Of a stretch of DNA of 64,000 nt, positions 43,201 to 49,159 are shown in pieces. The translations under genes and the position numbers were made by a program. Position 1 is the stretch's first letter. The number at the start of each line of letters is the position of its first letter. Origin of the DNA: Megalonaias nervosa (Eukaryota > Mollusca > Bivalvia > Unionida > Unionidae); assembly GCA_016617855.1 (NCBI GenBank), contig JAECUM010010991.1, positions 21,509-85,508 of the forward strand. The letters are read 5' to 3'. The notes beneath the pieces are model-generated. The model saw only the letters and a program-made list of their open reading frames with translations. It did not search any database and was not told the DNA's origin.

Positions 43201-46200
43201 TCTTTGGTTTTTCAGTTTAGTTGACTGATATCATGCAGTAAATGTCTTTCTCATGGATTCTTTATCACATGGCCCCTCACTTTTTTTCAGCTGGCTCCAA
43301 GCCCAGGAGTCTTGGTCTCAGAATCCTACATAAAGTTTGGTTACAACTATCATTGTAAGCATGGCTTGCCTTTACACATATATTGAAGACCTACCAACAC
43401 TGTCATATCATGTGGTATGTTCTTGATATTTTAATCTTTTTTCCACATCTCAGTTTTACAGACATATCAAAACATTTTTAAAAATTATCTGAACACTGAG
43501 TTGATGTATGTATTATGTTTGCAAATCTGCAATGACACCACATGTCACACTAAAAAGACTATTTTTTTTTTTACTCCAAAGCACCATGACATGGTAGTGT
43601 TTTGAAATACATGAGTTTCAGTAATCTTGGGTGGAATTTCATGACCACTGTGATATATGCCTGTAACATGGAATACGAATACACAAATAAAGTCTTGCTT
43701 TGAGCTCATGTAAAACTATCTTTGGGACAGTTTATTCGGCTAACTGTCAAAGAGACAACTAAAATGTAAGCCAATCAGAGATAAACAACCACCACTTCAC
43801 ATATTACTTAACAGTTTAGGTGGTATAATCTTCAGTCCATTCACACAGCTATGGGGTATAATGGTATGGGAGAGCCCATTAAGCTAATCTGCATAGGAAA
43901 AGCACACAATGTGGAACACACCATTTTGTTAGAATCAAAGGGATGCATGTTGAAAAACAAAAGTTATTAAAAAATTATTGGCAAGTTCATGAACAGCAGC
44001 AGTTGTTACTCTAAAGTCAGATTTACACCATATATAACATGCAAAACATGATTATTTCAGTAGATGGAATAGTACCCAAGTGTGATTCATTTTTAAGGCA
44101 ATTTTTCAAAATGCAGCTGTGATTCAGGAAAACTGAGCCATCAGCAAAGTGAGCAAAGCCCAGCAAAACTAAATTTCAGAACTCTTGGTTAATGGAATCT
44201 GACTTTGTAAAGAACAGCAGCAAAAAAAGGGGGGGGGGATATTTATTCTTTTGCACATATTGCAAACACAGTACTGATATTAGCCACTTTGAAATGTAGC
44301 TGTCAACACAGCAACACCACCTGTATGTAACACAGGAAAAGCCAGAACATATTTAACTTGCTGAATGGAACATCTAGGTTAGTTGTCTTTATTATTATTC
44401 GTTATCTTAATTTTTTGGGCCCCCCCCCCCCGGCCAAGTGGTCAAAAGTGCCCACCTTTACCAATCACTATCATCCCACCTCTGCTCGTGTCTAAAGCAC
44501 TTGCCTTTACCAATCATTACCATCCCACCTATGCTCATGTGGGCCCAAGTCTTGGGCTCTGCCAATGTTTGTATGTGAGAATGCTTGGCAGTAGCTTCCC
44601 ATGGGTCAGTGGTTCTTAATGGGGTTTTCACAGGTTCTTCCTCCACCAGTTATACTGGCCACCAAGTATAGCATATCATGTGCTGTAAAAGGATGTTAAA
44701 CACAATACAAAAACATAAATCTGTGAAAACTATCTACAATAATCAACCCATGCTTTTCAGAATGATTTTAACCATGAAAAGATTAACGACAATAATAGGC
44801 ACAATTTCATGTTTATACCAATGATTTGTATTGATAAAGATATTTTGGGCCACATATACTGAACCCCCTTTGGACCTCAAAACACACTTTTGATGTCTCA
44901 AAAATGCTACATCACTGTCTGTGAATATGTGAAGTATGTGTTTGAGGTAGCTCAATAGATAGTACCTATGACAATGTCTAATATTTAGTCAGTTTATCAT
45001 CATTGCTGATTAATTTCTAATGCTTAAGGCAACCTTTCAAACCTCATGATTTTATCTGACCCATGACTGGCTACTATCACGTGATACAAAATTATTCTGG
45101 GGAAGGCTCCCTCCCTCATTCACCCCAGTGGAATATGACTCCCTTCCTATAAGCTTCCCAATGTGCCTGAAGTATGTTTTATACAATTTTGTCCTGCATC
45201 TCAGTCAGCCTATTTCTCTCTCCAGAATATTTGCAAGTACACGATAAGCGAATAAGTAAATAAAACACTGACCTTCAAGATATTACATATGTCTATGTTT
45301 TTGTTCTTTGCTCTGTATTAAACTGTACTTAATTTCCTGTTTAAAGCATATAACTGTGGGAAATGATATATAAAAAGACACCATGTTGATTCCAGGTTAT
45401 GCAAGGGGACTTACTCTGATACTGTGGTAATACTGAAAATATATTTTTATGGTGGCATATATAATGTCCTAATGTTGGGAACTTGATGTTTATGTTGCAC
45501 AAGGTGAAAATCAACTGGAAAAATGGATGATACTTCCATAGCTCTCTTTCTGCCACCTGTGCCCTCCAACAACAGAAACCTATATGAGAATTAAAGCATT
45601 GCATCTGTAACTTCCTGTGATGGGGGATAGTGCCAGGATTGTTAGTTTCACAAGCATGAAAGACATCTTAACCACACTGTTTAAACTACTCCAGATGTTC
45701 CAATGAAAAGCAATAAACTGTGAACAACAAAGTTTTAAAGTCAATACTGTCAACTGCAAAAGCCAACAGAAAACCACACCATCCATTCTACACATTTTGA
45801 CTCTTATTTGCTACCATATATTTATGTCTTTGCTCACGACAATGATCATGTGATCTAGCAATTACATAACATTGATGGATATATCAAACGACAGACAGGT
45901 TAACCAATCTGTTACAGTGATATCGATTTTAAGAAGATAGATTCTTTTTGAGAGCATGGGGTATGGCCATGTTTGGAAAGTGATATTAAAGGGTACATTT
46001 TTTACAATTGTGTACTAGCCAGCAATCCCAATATTTTTCTGAAATCAGCTGGTGGTGCAGAACTAGTAATTAATGGTCCTGTCGTGTATATAAGATAAGT
46101 ACACCATAGTTGGCGCAATACAGAAACAAAACAACGAAACTTCAAATACCACGATACCATAGAACCCACGATATCACAGGAACCTACCATAAATATTAAT

Positions 46201-46473
46201 CCTAATTAATAGTCTTCCTCGAAATTATCTTACTGACTGATTTTACGGTGCTTTGATGCGTTCAAATTACTCATCACGTATAGGCCCTAAGTAGCAGTTT
46301 AAACTAACGGATATTTAAAATTAAAGAGAATAATTTCCAATTGAGATATTTTATTGCAGTAGTCATTATGTTCTAACCTGCATTAACAAAATAGTTCTGT
46401 AATAATTGACACCTTGATACCAATTATCAATTACCTGCGTATAGTCCACGCGGGTTAGATTTAATTCCATCAT
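1758..46473 (-). CDS. BBS7: BBS7, BBSome subunit (14 exons visible, 3' part off the window)
   Basis: BBS7 is a core subunit of the BBSome, the coat complex that moves membrane proteins in and out of cilia. Fourteen exons join without phase conflict into about 500 residues that follow animal BBS7 from memory. The N-terminal beta-propeller (about residues 1-330) includes [15 protein letters not shown] and [12 protein letters not shown]. The coiled coil (about 340-370) holds [19 protein letters not shown]. The ear-like domain includes [18 protein letters not shown] and [10 protein letters not shown]. The start is ATG-ATG at 46473, giving the usual BBS7-type N-terminus [10 protein letters not shown]. 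All junctions are GT-AG. BBS7 is usually just over 700 residues, so roughly 200 C-terminal residues (platform and helical end) lie beyond position 1. The large introns are full of repeats; no exon lesion was seen, so the gene looks functional. Confidence 0.95.
2519..2870 (+). mobile_element. tRNA-derived SINE, longer copy
   Basis: The head tgacctaatgattagagcg and B box ggttcaaatcc match the SINE at 1352. The middle section (gtgtccagataatgtgactg) is present here and missing there. It lies inside dispersed repeat copy A. Confidence 0.8.
3049..3287 (-). other. Unassigned open frame, possible exon
   Basis: About 80 codons are open, with protein-like composition ([37 protein letters not shown]). 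It is bounded by a weak acceptor (catacag) and a fair donor (CAG then gtatcc). It sits in the BBS7 intron between exons 13 and 14, but those exons join directly into the known BBS7 sequence, so it is not a standard BBS7 exon. I do not recognise the protein. It may belong to the surrounding repeat or be chance. Confidence 0.25.
3323..3363. repeat. (TA)n microsatellite
   Basis: An uninterrupted TA run, preceded by a short gtatgtatgtgta stretch. It produces false open frames rich in Tyr-Ile. Confidence 0.95.
4928..5146. mobile_element. Double-hairpin MITE, copy 1
   Basis: It starts with catatgtactcactcacagg and ends with the inverted relative near actatatactgt. Inside are two inverted-repeat units built from ctgcaaactgcacagaccc and its complement around gcacattatgcaatgg. 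It matches copies at 5374, 14275, 20720 and 39238. Confidence 0.7.
5374..5553. mobile_element. Double-hairpin MITE, copy 2
   Basis: The termini taccatatatgctcat and gcaagtatatatgtggta are inverted relatives. The interior has the same paired hairpins (gatctgctattgcatagtg; aggtctttgcagtttg) as the other copies. Confidence 0.75.
5619..5693 (-). CDS. BBS7: BBS7 exon 13 (residues about 408-432)
   Basis: It encodes [20 protein letters not shown], a signature stretch of BBS7. Acceptor ttttctag and donor gtaaaa flank 75 nt, phase 0 at both ends. Confidence 0.95.
5694..7183. other. BBS7 intron 12, nothing recognised
   Basis: AT-rich sequence without an open frame of note, clear repeat structure or recognisable element. 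Confidence 0.6.
7184..7376 (-). CDS. BBS7: BBS7 exon 12 (residues about 343-407)
   Basis: It encodes the end of the coiled coil ([19 protein letters not shown]) and the start of the ear-like domain ([31 protein letters not shown]). Acceptor tatag, donor gtgaaa. It starts in phase 2 and ends in phase 0. Confidence 0.95.
7377..8012. other. BBS7 intron 11, nothing recognised
   Basis: AT-rich intron sequence without repeats or open frames I can support. Confidence 0.6.
8013..8112 (-). CDS. BBS7: BBS7 exon 11 (residues about 310-343)
   Basis: It encodes the last propeller strand ([14 protein letters not shown]), a variable Gly/Val/Ser linker and the start of the coiled coil (VNKISHLK). Acceptor ctacag and donor gtaggt. 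Phases fit exons 10 and 12 exactly. Confidence 0.9.
8113..10064. other. Right part of BBS7 intron 10, nothing recognised
   Basis: AT-rich sequence; I see no gene, mobile-element protein or array in this part. Confidence 0.6.
10065..10171. repeat. Short tandem repeat, about 37 bp, 3 copies
   Basis: The unit cttgatggtgccatacatga is followed by agatacattgcttat. The copies are almost identical, so the expansion is recent. Confidence 0.95.
10528..10681. mobile_element. Hairpin element with (AT)n loop
   Basis: Two arms of 44 bp (10528-10571 and 10638-10681) are inverted copies with few mismatches, for example aacaacacatta and taatgtgttgtt. They enclose a pure AT run of about 60 bp. A second AT run (10686-10718) follows. 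This fits a foldback MITE whose centre has expanded as a microsatellite. Confidence 0.75.
11385..11465. repeat. Tetranucleotide-type repeat (ctat/ccc)
   Basis: Alternating ctatctcccat and ctatccctcat blocks, an imperfect short-unit satellite. Confidence 0.9.
11662..11945. repeat. Minisatellite, about 56 bp, 5 copies
   Basis: The unit is gcgtagagaggtcaaaaacc followed by tcaatgaaatttactttagg. The central copies are near identical and the edge copies more diverged. Confidence 0.95.
12212..12290. repeat. (TA)n microsatellite
   Basis: A pure TA run of about 78 bp. A shorter run with flanking sequence similar to its left side (gcaaaaagactttgtt) follows at 12308-12340. Confidence 0.95.
12399..12483 (-). 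CDS. BBS7: BBS7 exon 10 (residues about 282-310)
   Basis: It encodes [20 protein letters not shown], a conserved propeller blade. Acceptor cttacag and donor gtatca; 85 nt, phase 0 to 1. Confidence 0.93.
12880..14050. repeat. Diverged tandem array, unit about 150 bp
   Basis: Repeating landmarks recur in order: aacaagattttcaagatgg, gccatattggacatcag, accattttcatttagg, cataagaagtcttt and gaaaaccccat. About seven diverged units are visible, within BBS7 intron 9. Confidence 0.85.
14275..14485. mobile_element. Double-hairpin MITE, copy 3
   Basis: It begins atatgtactcacttataag and ends near ctcgacttataaatgagtt, which are inverted relatives. The interior pair aacaacacagaccctgattt and tagggtctatgttgtttg forms a hairpin. 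Confidence 0.75.
14575..14705 (-). CDS. BBS7: BBS7 exon 9 (residues about 238-281)
   Basis: It encodes [19 protein letters not shown] and [20 protein letters not shown], the best-conserved propeller stretch. Acceptor atttcag, donor gtatgt; 131 nt. Confidence 0.95.
14706..15639. other. Right end of BBS7 intron 8, nothing recognised
   Basis: AT-rich intron sequence with no array, element or open frame I can support. Confidence 0.5.
15777..15848 (-). mobile_element. Short SINE-like fragment
   Basis: The stretch ttttatggcgcaccagcac with tatttagcgccatac and a ttggttggttgg edge resembles the tail region of short tRNA-type SINEs. It is only a fragment. Confidence 0.35.
16860..18725 (+). mobile_element. 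Decayed non-LTR retrotransposon (CR1/L2-like), 3' half
   Basis: Broken reverse-transcriptase frames show the A block ([14 protein letters not shown]), VPQGSV, and the C-terminal stretch [20 protein letters not shown] then [13 protein letters not shown]. The 3' end (gagcacttagcgcgtctaaa then ggtgctgtacta) resembles CR1/L2 tails. Many stops and frameshifts mark an old copy. A younger SINE has inserted near its 3' end. Confidence 0.85.
18320..18582 (+). mobile_element. V-type tRNA-derived SINE (RUDI-like), full copy with TSD
   Basis: The head is tRNA-Leu/Ser-like (gtggccgagtggtctaaagc; B box gggttcaagtc). The body (cttcctccaccattaatac, tgctgaaaaatggcattaaa) has the V-SINE look of mollusc families such as RUDI, and the tail is CAACAA-rich. 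The 13-bp duplication acttccttaatta lies at 18307-18319 and 18583-18595. It sits inside the LINE, so it is the younger insertion. Confidence 0.9.
20720..20860. mobile_element. Half copy of the double-hairpin MITE with near-perfect palindrome
   Basis: A 65-bp stretch at 20757-20821 is almost exactly its own reverse complement (caaactgcacagacccaga and its mirror). One terminus, aagtgaatatatatggta, is present; the other hairpin is missing. Confidence 0.8.
21359..21408 (-). CDS. BBS7: BBS7 exon 8 (residues about 221-238)
   Basis: It encodes [17 protein letters not shown], matching the RKWEIQNEKKRGG region of vertebrate BBS7. Acceptor atttcag, donor gttagt; 50 nt, the shortest exon after exon 1. 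Confidence 0.92.
21409..22675. other. Left part of BBS7 intron 7, nothing recognised
   Basis: AT-rich sequence. Short plus-strand open frames at 22069-22489 have no recognisable protein. Confidence 0.5.
22676..24645. mobile_element. TA-inserting DNA transposon, non-autonomous (Tigger/mariner-type ends)
   Basis: The ends are inverted repeats of about 30 bp. The left reads gcgtgaccccactataacac and the right, on the other strand, gtgtgaccccactctagcac. TA flanks both sides (22674-22675 and 24646-24647). The 1.97 kb interior shows a local duplication around ctttctttgatgaa and a G run, but no transposase that I recognise. Confidence 0.75.
24648..25643. other. BBS7 intron 7 remainder, small tandem repeat
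   Basis: Mostly unremarkable. Around 25378-25470 a unit of about 67 bp (gaccagaaaacatggcagat / ggccagaaaacatggtagat) is repeated twice. Confidence 0.5.
25644..25710 (-). CDS. BBS7: BBS7 exon 7 (residues about 199-221)
   Basis: It encodes [20 protein letters not shown], matching the LLFGTSDGKLALIQI propeller strand. Acceptor ctgtag, donor gtaatg; phases fit both neighbours. Confidence 0.95.
26038..26110 (-). CDS. BBS7: BBS7 exon 6 (residues about 175-199)
   Basis: It encodes [20 protein letters not shown], a BBS7 hallmark. Acceptor ttttcag, donor gtatac. The 327-bp intron to exon 7 holds nothing I recognise. Confidence 0.95.
26610..26793 (-). CDS. BBS7: BBS7 exon 5 (residues about 113-174)
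   Basis: It encodes [20 protein letters not shown] and the strongly conserved ISDVICLP and [15 protein letters not shown]. Acceptor ctgtcag and donor gtctgt; the first base completes a split codon from exon 4. Confidence 0.95.
27960..29680. repeat. Diverged tandem array, unit about 120-150 bp, intron 4
   Basis: The landmarks aagctcagccaatcagatgc, aagatcacctcattaatatg, catggatcttgctcat, catccaagatcttgatgat and tgatcaaaattggatcagaa recur in order about ten times. The 27.0-27.9 kb stretch to its left has no recognisable feature. Confidence 0.85.
29795..29970 (-). CDS. BBS7: BBS7 exon 4 (residues about 55-113)
   Basis: It encodes [20 protein letters not shown] and [15 protein letters not shown], the second propeller blade. 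Acceptor tttttag, donor gtaagt (consensus); ends in phase 2. Confidence 0.95.
30261..30298. repeat. (CA)n microsatellite
   Basis: A pure CA run of 19 repeats in BBS7 intron 3. Confidence 0.95.
30470..31308. repeat. Minisatellite, about 47 bp, left part
   Basis: The unit is catactgtagatataatgac followed by aggctaatgtaatacatatcaa, with about 16 copies. The array resumes at 33779 after a transposon, and a SINE lies inside it. Confidence 0.95.
31011..31215 (-). mobile_element. V-type SINE inserted in the minisatellite
   Basis: It reads as the reverse complement of the SINE at 18320, with GTTGTT tail first and tRNA-like head last, shortened at the head. The 10-bp duplication tactatagat at 31001-31010 and 31216-31225 is a piece of the minisatellite unit, so the insertion point is exact. 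Confidence 0.9.
31309..33778 (+). mobile_element. Tigger/pogo-like DNA transposon, decayed
   Basis: The imperfect inverted ends are ccgtatttaccctatat on the left and, on the other strand, ctgtatttaccatattt on the right. TA flanks both (31307-31308 and 33779-33780). Removing the element and one TA restores a normal minisatellite unit, so both boundaries are certain. A transposase remnant at about 33165-33530 shows the first catalytic block ([11 protein letters not shown], then [11 protein letters not shown]) and [11 protein letters not shown] in a shifted frame. An interior block is duplicated (about 31740-32340 against 32520-33070), and a 79-bp unit is doubled at 32083-32240. Confidence 0.9.
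33779..33995. repeat. Minisatellite, about 47 bp, right part
   Basis: Continuation of the array at 30470 beyond the transposon, about 4-5 units with the same tgacaggctaatg core. Confidence 0.95.
34050..34112 (-). CDS. BBS7: BBS7 exon 3 (residues about 34-54)
   Basis: It encodes [20 protein letters not shown], matching the VVGDHDG and CFGMKKGE region of BBS7. Acceptor atttcag, donor gttcat; 63 nt, phase 0. Confidence 0.93.
34395..34519. mobile_element. Long palindrome (foldback element)
   Basis: Arms of 57-58 bp with few mismatches (ggttactgcatttgtatggg and its mirror; ggttatactgcac and gtgcagtatatcc) around a 10-bp loop. No protein is encoded. It has the structure of a MITE or foldback repeat. 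Confidence 0.85.
34520..35575. other. Intron 2 stretch with a short plus-strand open frame, unassigned
   Basis: It contains a GC-box-like actccgcccag at 34678 and an ATG open frame of 64 codons at 34735-34929 (start aaaatggcg) with no recognisable protein. The motif tatgctcatttt near 34528 and its inverse aaaatgagcatata near 35560 could be the ends of a further element. I do not assign a function. Confidence 0.3.
35576..36072. repeat. 24-bp satellite, about 20 copies
   Basis: The unit is gaatatgttctattacactg plus tgat. Because 24 is a multiple of three, two frames stay open for over 100 codons; they are repeat artefacts and not genes. The centre copies are identical. Confidence 0.95.
36965..37024 (-). 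CDS. BBS7: BBS7 exon 2 (residues about 14-33)
   Basis: It encodes [20 protein letters not shown], matching the VGVTSQKTMKLIP start of BBS7. Acceptor tttcag, donor gtaggc; 60 nt, phase 0. Confidence 0.93.
37200..38080. repeat. Diverged tandem repeat, unit about 150-200 bp
   Basis: The landmarks tgaccttgacctttgac, gaccccaaatcaac, ggcttctttct and accaaagtttg recur about five times. Long noncoding repeats of this kind are frequent in mollusc introns. Confidence 0.65.
38299..38371. repeat. (AT)n then (GT)n compound microsatellite
   Basis: An AT run of about 50 bp passes directly into GT repeats. Confidence 0.95.
38757..39178. repeat. Minisatellite, about 46 bp, 9 copies
   Basis: The unit is tctggccatgctacaaataa followed by gcaagatatgatagaaataatt. 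Two sub-variants (tagtctggcc and tagcctggcc) occupy the left and right halves. Confidence 0.95.
39238..39463. mobile_element. Double-hairpin MITE, copy 5 (complete)
   Basis: The ends taccatatatacttgcttat and taagcgagtacatatggtat are inverted copies. Inside are the two hairpins seen in the other copies (gatccagatctgcaagagc; actgcacagacccagattt). Confidence 0.8.
40207..40248. repeat. (AAT)n microsatellite
   Basis: A pure AAT/TAA run of about 14 repeats. Confidence 0.95.
40328..40570 (+). mobile_element. V-type SINE with 14-bp TSD
   Basis: Head tggccgagtggtctaaagcg, B box gggttcgagtc, body cttcctccaccattaatac and an (AAC)n tail. The duplication actaaaaattccag lies at 40314-40327 and 40571-40584. 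It is the least-diverged copy in the window. Confidence 0.92.
40950..41165 (-). mobile_element. V-type SINE, diverged
   Basis: It reads in reverse as the same SINE: gttgtggttttgtgg tail, cagcacatgataggctatac, gaagctactagcaagctttc, then a damaged tRNA-like head. A partial MITE end (accatatattcttgcatatc) lies just left, at about 40888. Confidence 0.8.
41260..42660 (-). pseudogene. hAT-like transposase remnant with BED-type finger
   Basis: On the minus strand the frames show a zinc-finger stretch ([18 protein letters not shown], then GHFRSMQH), then [38 protein letters not shown] and the block [10 protein letters not shown]. This is the order seen in ZBED/hAT-type transposases and their domesticated relatives. 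Several stops and frame changes divide it (for example after HHHQWTE and after NDALGPM), so it cannot encode a full protein. It sits in BBS7 intron 1, where the opposite-strand open frames are shadows. Confidence 0.75.
42905..43020. repeat. Short tandem repeat, about 37 bp, 3 copies
   Basis: Units contain gaaatacctatacttggcag, then gtaacaccaatgcttggcag, then gaaatacctatgctcagcag, joined by gtgttgttttac. Confidence 0.85.
43050..44400. other. BBS7 intron 1 stretch, nothing recognised
   Basis: AT-rich intron with no array, element or open frame I can support, apart from short homopolymer runs near 43561 and 44230. Confidence 0.5.
44430..44712 (+). mobile_element. V-type SINE, diverged, with duplicated head
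   Basis: The head region (aaagtgcccacctttaccaa and aaagcacttgcctttaccaa) occurs twice in tandem before the usual body (cttcctccaccagttatac, gtgctgtaaaaggatgtta). It follows a run of C. Confidence 0.8.
45240..46150 (+). repeat. Dispersed repeat, copy B
   Basis: It matches copy A (2281-3960) in order and orientation: gtctatgtttttgttctttg, attccaggttatgcaagggg, gtatggccatgtttgga and taagataagtacacca. It lacks the SINE, TA run and open frame found in copy A. Confidence 0.7.
46435..46473 (-). CDS. BBS7: BBS7 exon 1 with start codon (residues 1-13)
   Basis: ATG-ATG then [11 protein letters not shown], followed by donor gtaatt. Vertebrate BBS7 starts in the same way (MDLNLNRVDY). The second ATG at 46470 could also be used; it differs by one residue. 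Confidence 0.93.
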
Positions 46474-46690
46474 CTTGACGGTCTACTTTTCTGTCACTCG
46501 TCAGGTAAATGTGAAAATATCGTTTGCAGAGTTAAGTCAAAGAAATCCGGAAATCGGAAAAGAATGCACAGTAGGTCCGCAGAAAATCACCCGGCTCACT
46601 CATTTAGCCTGGTTCCCAGACCCTATCCAATAGTAACTTTAGCCTGGTCCATAAATATGTTGATCATATAGCTCGACAGTCTATCAGTTG
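46474..46690 (-). promoter_or_regulatory. Likely BBS7 promoter region
   Basis: The first 200 bp upstream of the BBS7 start are relatively CpG-rich and hold an ETS-like site (tccggaaatcgg, about 46546). No TATA box is seen. A convincing RFX X-box, common in ciliary genes, was not found here. The assignment is by position only. Confidence 0.35.
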
Positions 46691-46693
46691 GTT

Positions 46694-46794
46694 AGTCCTA
46701 CAATGGAAGACATCGACCCTAATACGTGTATTGGTGTTTTGGGGTCGACCCCCAAAACATAAATATCGGAGTCGATGTCTTACATTCTAGGACT
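46694..46794. mobile_element. Palindrome centred on gtcgac
   Basis: Arms of about 50 bp (agtcctacaatggaagacat and its mirror atgtcttacattctaggact; tgttttggggtcgac mirrored) with few mismatches. It resembles a foldback MITE and lies about 220 bp upstream of the BBS7 start. Confidence 0.85.
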
Positions 46795-47119
46795 ATCCTT
46801 TGGCATATTGCTATAATGCAATAATATACAGTGTTATGTCTTTTATTGGAAATAAATCGATTTATAGTGTGTTCAAATATTAGTTAACAAGTATGCCAGG
46901 CGAAAGATGTATTAAGCTTATATTCATAGTGTATAAAAATTTATATGTGTAAGGCAATCAGACAGACAGACAAATTTTACATATACTATATTTAAGTAGT
47001 ACTGTGGTATTTTGTAACATGAGCTGTGTACGTAGTTCCAAAAAATATAATATACTCTGGAACTATTTTTGTGATCGATTATACTTCTTAAAATTATAAA
47101 TCATTATAAAAAAAAAAAA

Positions 47120-48430
47120 AAGTCACACGGGTCATGTATGAGCATTCACTCATTTTAAATTAAATATAAGTTGTTCTTTTAAAATTTAACACTAATTTTC
47201 TTTAACCAAAGTCTATTCATCATCATCATCATCAATCCCTTAACCCAAGAGGTCATTGGAGCACCGCAGTTGACTTTACAACCAATTCTCTCCATCTTTC
47301 CCTGTTCCCTACTGTCCTTTGGGAATCTCCAAATCCCATGCCAGTCCACTCCTTAATGTTGTCTTCCCACCTCTTTTCCGTCTGCCTCTTCTTCTGCACC
47401 CTCGCAATGTGCCTTGCAAGATTGTTTTTGCCAGTCCAGATGATCTTCAGACACGACCGTACCACTTCAGTTTGCGCTTCTTTACAGTGGTCAAAAGGTC
47501 TTCATAGGATCAGATGGCTCGTTAGATCCTGTTATGGACCTCTTTGTTGATTACATGGTCAATGTATGAGATGCCCAAGATCTTGCGGTAGCATCTCATT
47601 TCGAAGGTTTGAATCCTTCTTTGTAGATCTGATGTGAGCGTCCATGTTTCACAAGCATACAGAAAAATGGATATAATAATCGAGCGCATCAGCCTTATTT
47701 TGGTGCCAAGAGCAATGTTGGTATCTTTCCATATTGGTCTCAACCTTGTTATTGCTGCTGTTGTCTGGACAATCCTGCAAAGTAGTTCTGGTTTGGAGCC
47801 CTCATCTGTGATAATTGATTCCAAGTACTTGAAGCTTGTGACTCTTCCCAACTTCTGTCCACTGCCCCTCATTTCTGCACTGATGCCATTGGTGTTATTT
47901 GTTATCAGTTTGGTTTTTTCGGCTCTAATCTTCATACCGTATGCTGTGTAGGTTGTGTCGAGGTCTATTCAATCCTGGTTACTGAATGCTCTGTACCTTA
48001 ACTGTCACCAAGAAACTTTCAGACGAAAATTATCTATCGCTATGGACTTCTACAGTGGTGGCCATGTGCTAAACTTGGGTCAAAATAAGAACGCGTTGAC
48101 TGGAATCGTCACAATCAAGGGTAGTTCGAATTTGTTTATCAATATGCGTAGCTTTCATTGTGTCATCATGTGTCGACATTTAATCTAGATTGTACTGGAT
48201 CACACCTTTCAGGTTCATTTCGTCCAAAAATGCCTACGTACTTTAACATTGATTTTGCTGTATGCACCTATCGGAGCATCTAAATAATGACCATCCAAAG
48301 GATTATGGATGTATACGAATCCAAATGAAGTGAACACTTGTCGTGTAAAGGTGTGTAGAATCAAATTTTAAAAAATGACACACATTACTGAAATAATCGG
48401 TGTTGAATGCCTACATGACCCGTGTGACTT
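47120..48430. mobile_element. TIR element interrupted by a LINE fragment
   Basis: The ends aagtcacacgggtcatgta (left) and tacatgacccgtgtgactt (right) are perfect inverted copies of 19 bp, extending imperfectly to about 30 bp. The RTE-like 3' end lies inside. The remaining interior (about 550 bp) has no recognised protein, which suggests a non-autonomous DNA element. Confidence 0.75.
47213..47960 (-). mobile_element. RTE-like LINE, 5'-truncated 3' end
   Basis: It encodes the end of a non-LTR polyprotein: SFKYLESIITDEGSKPELLC, IRLMRSIIISIFLYACETWT, MRCYRKILGISYIDHV, then in a shifted frame EKRWEDNIKEWTGMGF. This is the usual RTE-type C-terminus. Its 3' tail is an (ATG)n run on this strand, as expected for RTE elements. 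One frameshift or small deletion lies between 47465 and 47522. Confidence 0.88.
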
Positions 48431-49066
48431 GTACCATAGAATGTGACATGTTCCATTATTTTCTCACCGGTTTTGAGTCTTAATAATGACATTAGACTAT
48501 TCTGTAGGTTGTTAATTGAAGGAATAAACTAAATCTATCTTATTCCTATGACTAATGCTTGCACATTACCTCTCTAAATAGATCACTCTGGAAGAGTAAT
48601 TGTGTTTGTTTAGTTTTTTCATTTGATAAAGAACTTGCTGCGGAATATCGATTACCATGGAAACTCAGCCTTGTAAAGCTCGACATTAAACATTTCGTGA
48701 CGATAATTAATAAGAAAGTTATAATGGTAAGCGTGTAATATGCAAGCTGGACGTGAACGATAATTCCTCTGAATCAAGAGGTACATACACTGATATCCCC
48801 ATTTTTCATGTAGAACAAGTCTTTTTGAATATTCTAATAAAGAATTTATAGGAATTTGTCGTTCTGATTGAGAAGTGCTTAAGTACACACGTTTTCCTTC
48901 ACTTTAGATGCCATTTAACTGCTGCGTGACTTGCCTACTTAAGTTTAACAGTGCTTCACCTTTTTTTTTTTGACAATTTAAAGCTACATTTTACATCTGG
49001 GACTTCTGAGGGTCATTGTACTGGAACAAACCTTGTTAACTATGTAGAGATTAAATCTTCGCATAA
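48431..49066. other. Intergenic, nothing recognised
   Basis: No gene or element is recognised. An attaccatggaaac stretch at about 48651 resembles an RFX X-box but lies over 2 kb from BBS7. Confidence 0.4.
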
Positions 49067-49067
49067 A

Positions 49068-49155
<88 letters not shown>
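49067..49155. repeat. (TA)n microsatellite
   Basis: A pure TA run of about 88 bp, the longest in the window. Confidence 0.95.
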
Positions 49156-49158
<3 letters not shown>

Positions 49159-49159
49159 T

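Noticed and set aside
47319..47951. Plus-strand open frames at 47319-47951
   Set aside because: They are the antisense of the RTE reverse-transcriptase end, which reads on the minus strand.
48649..48664. RFX X-box-like attaccatggaaac as a BBS7 promoter element
   Set aside because: It lies more than 2 kb upstream, separated by repeats; a match this short is expected by chance.
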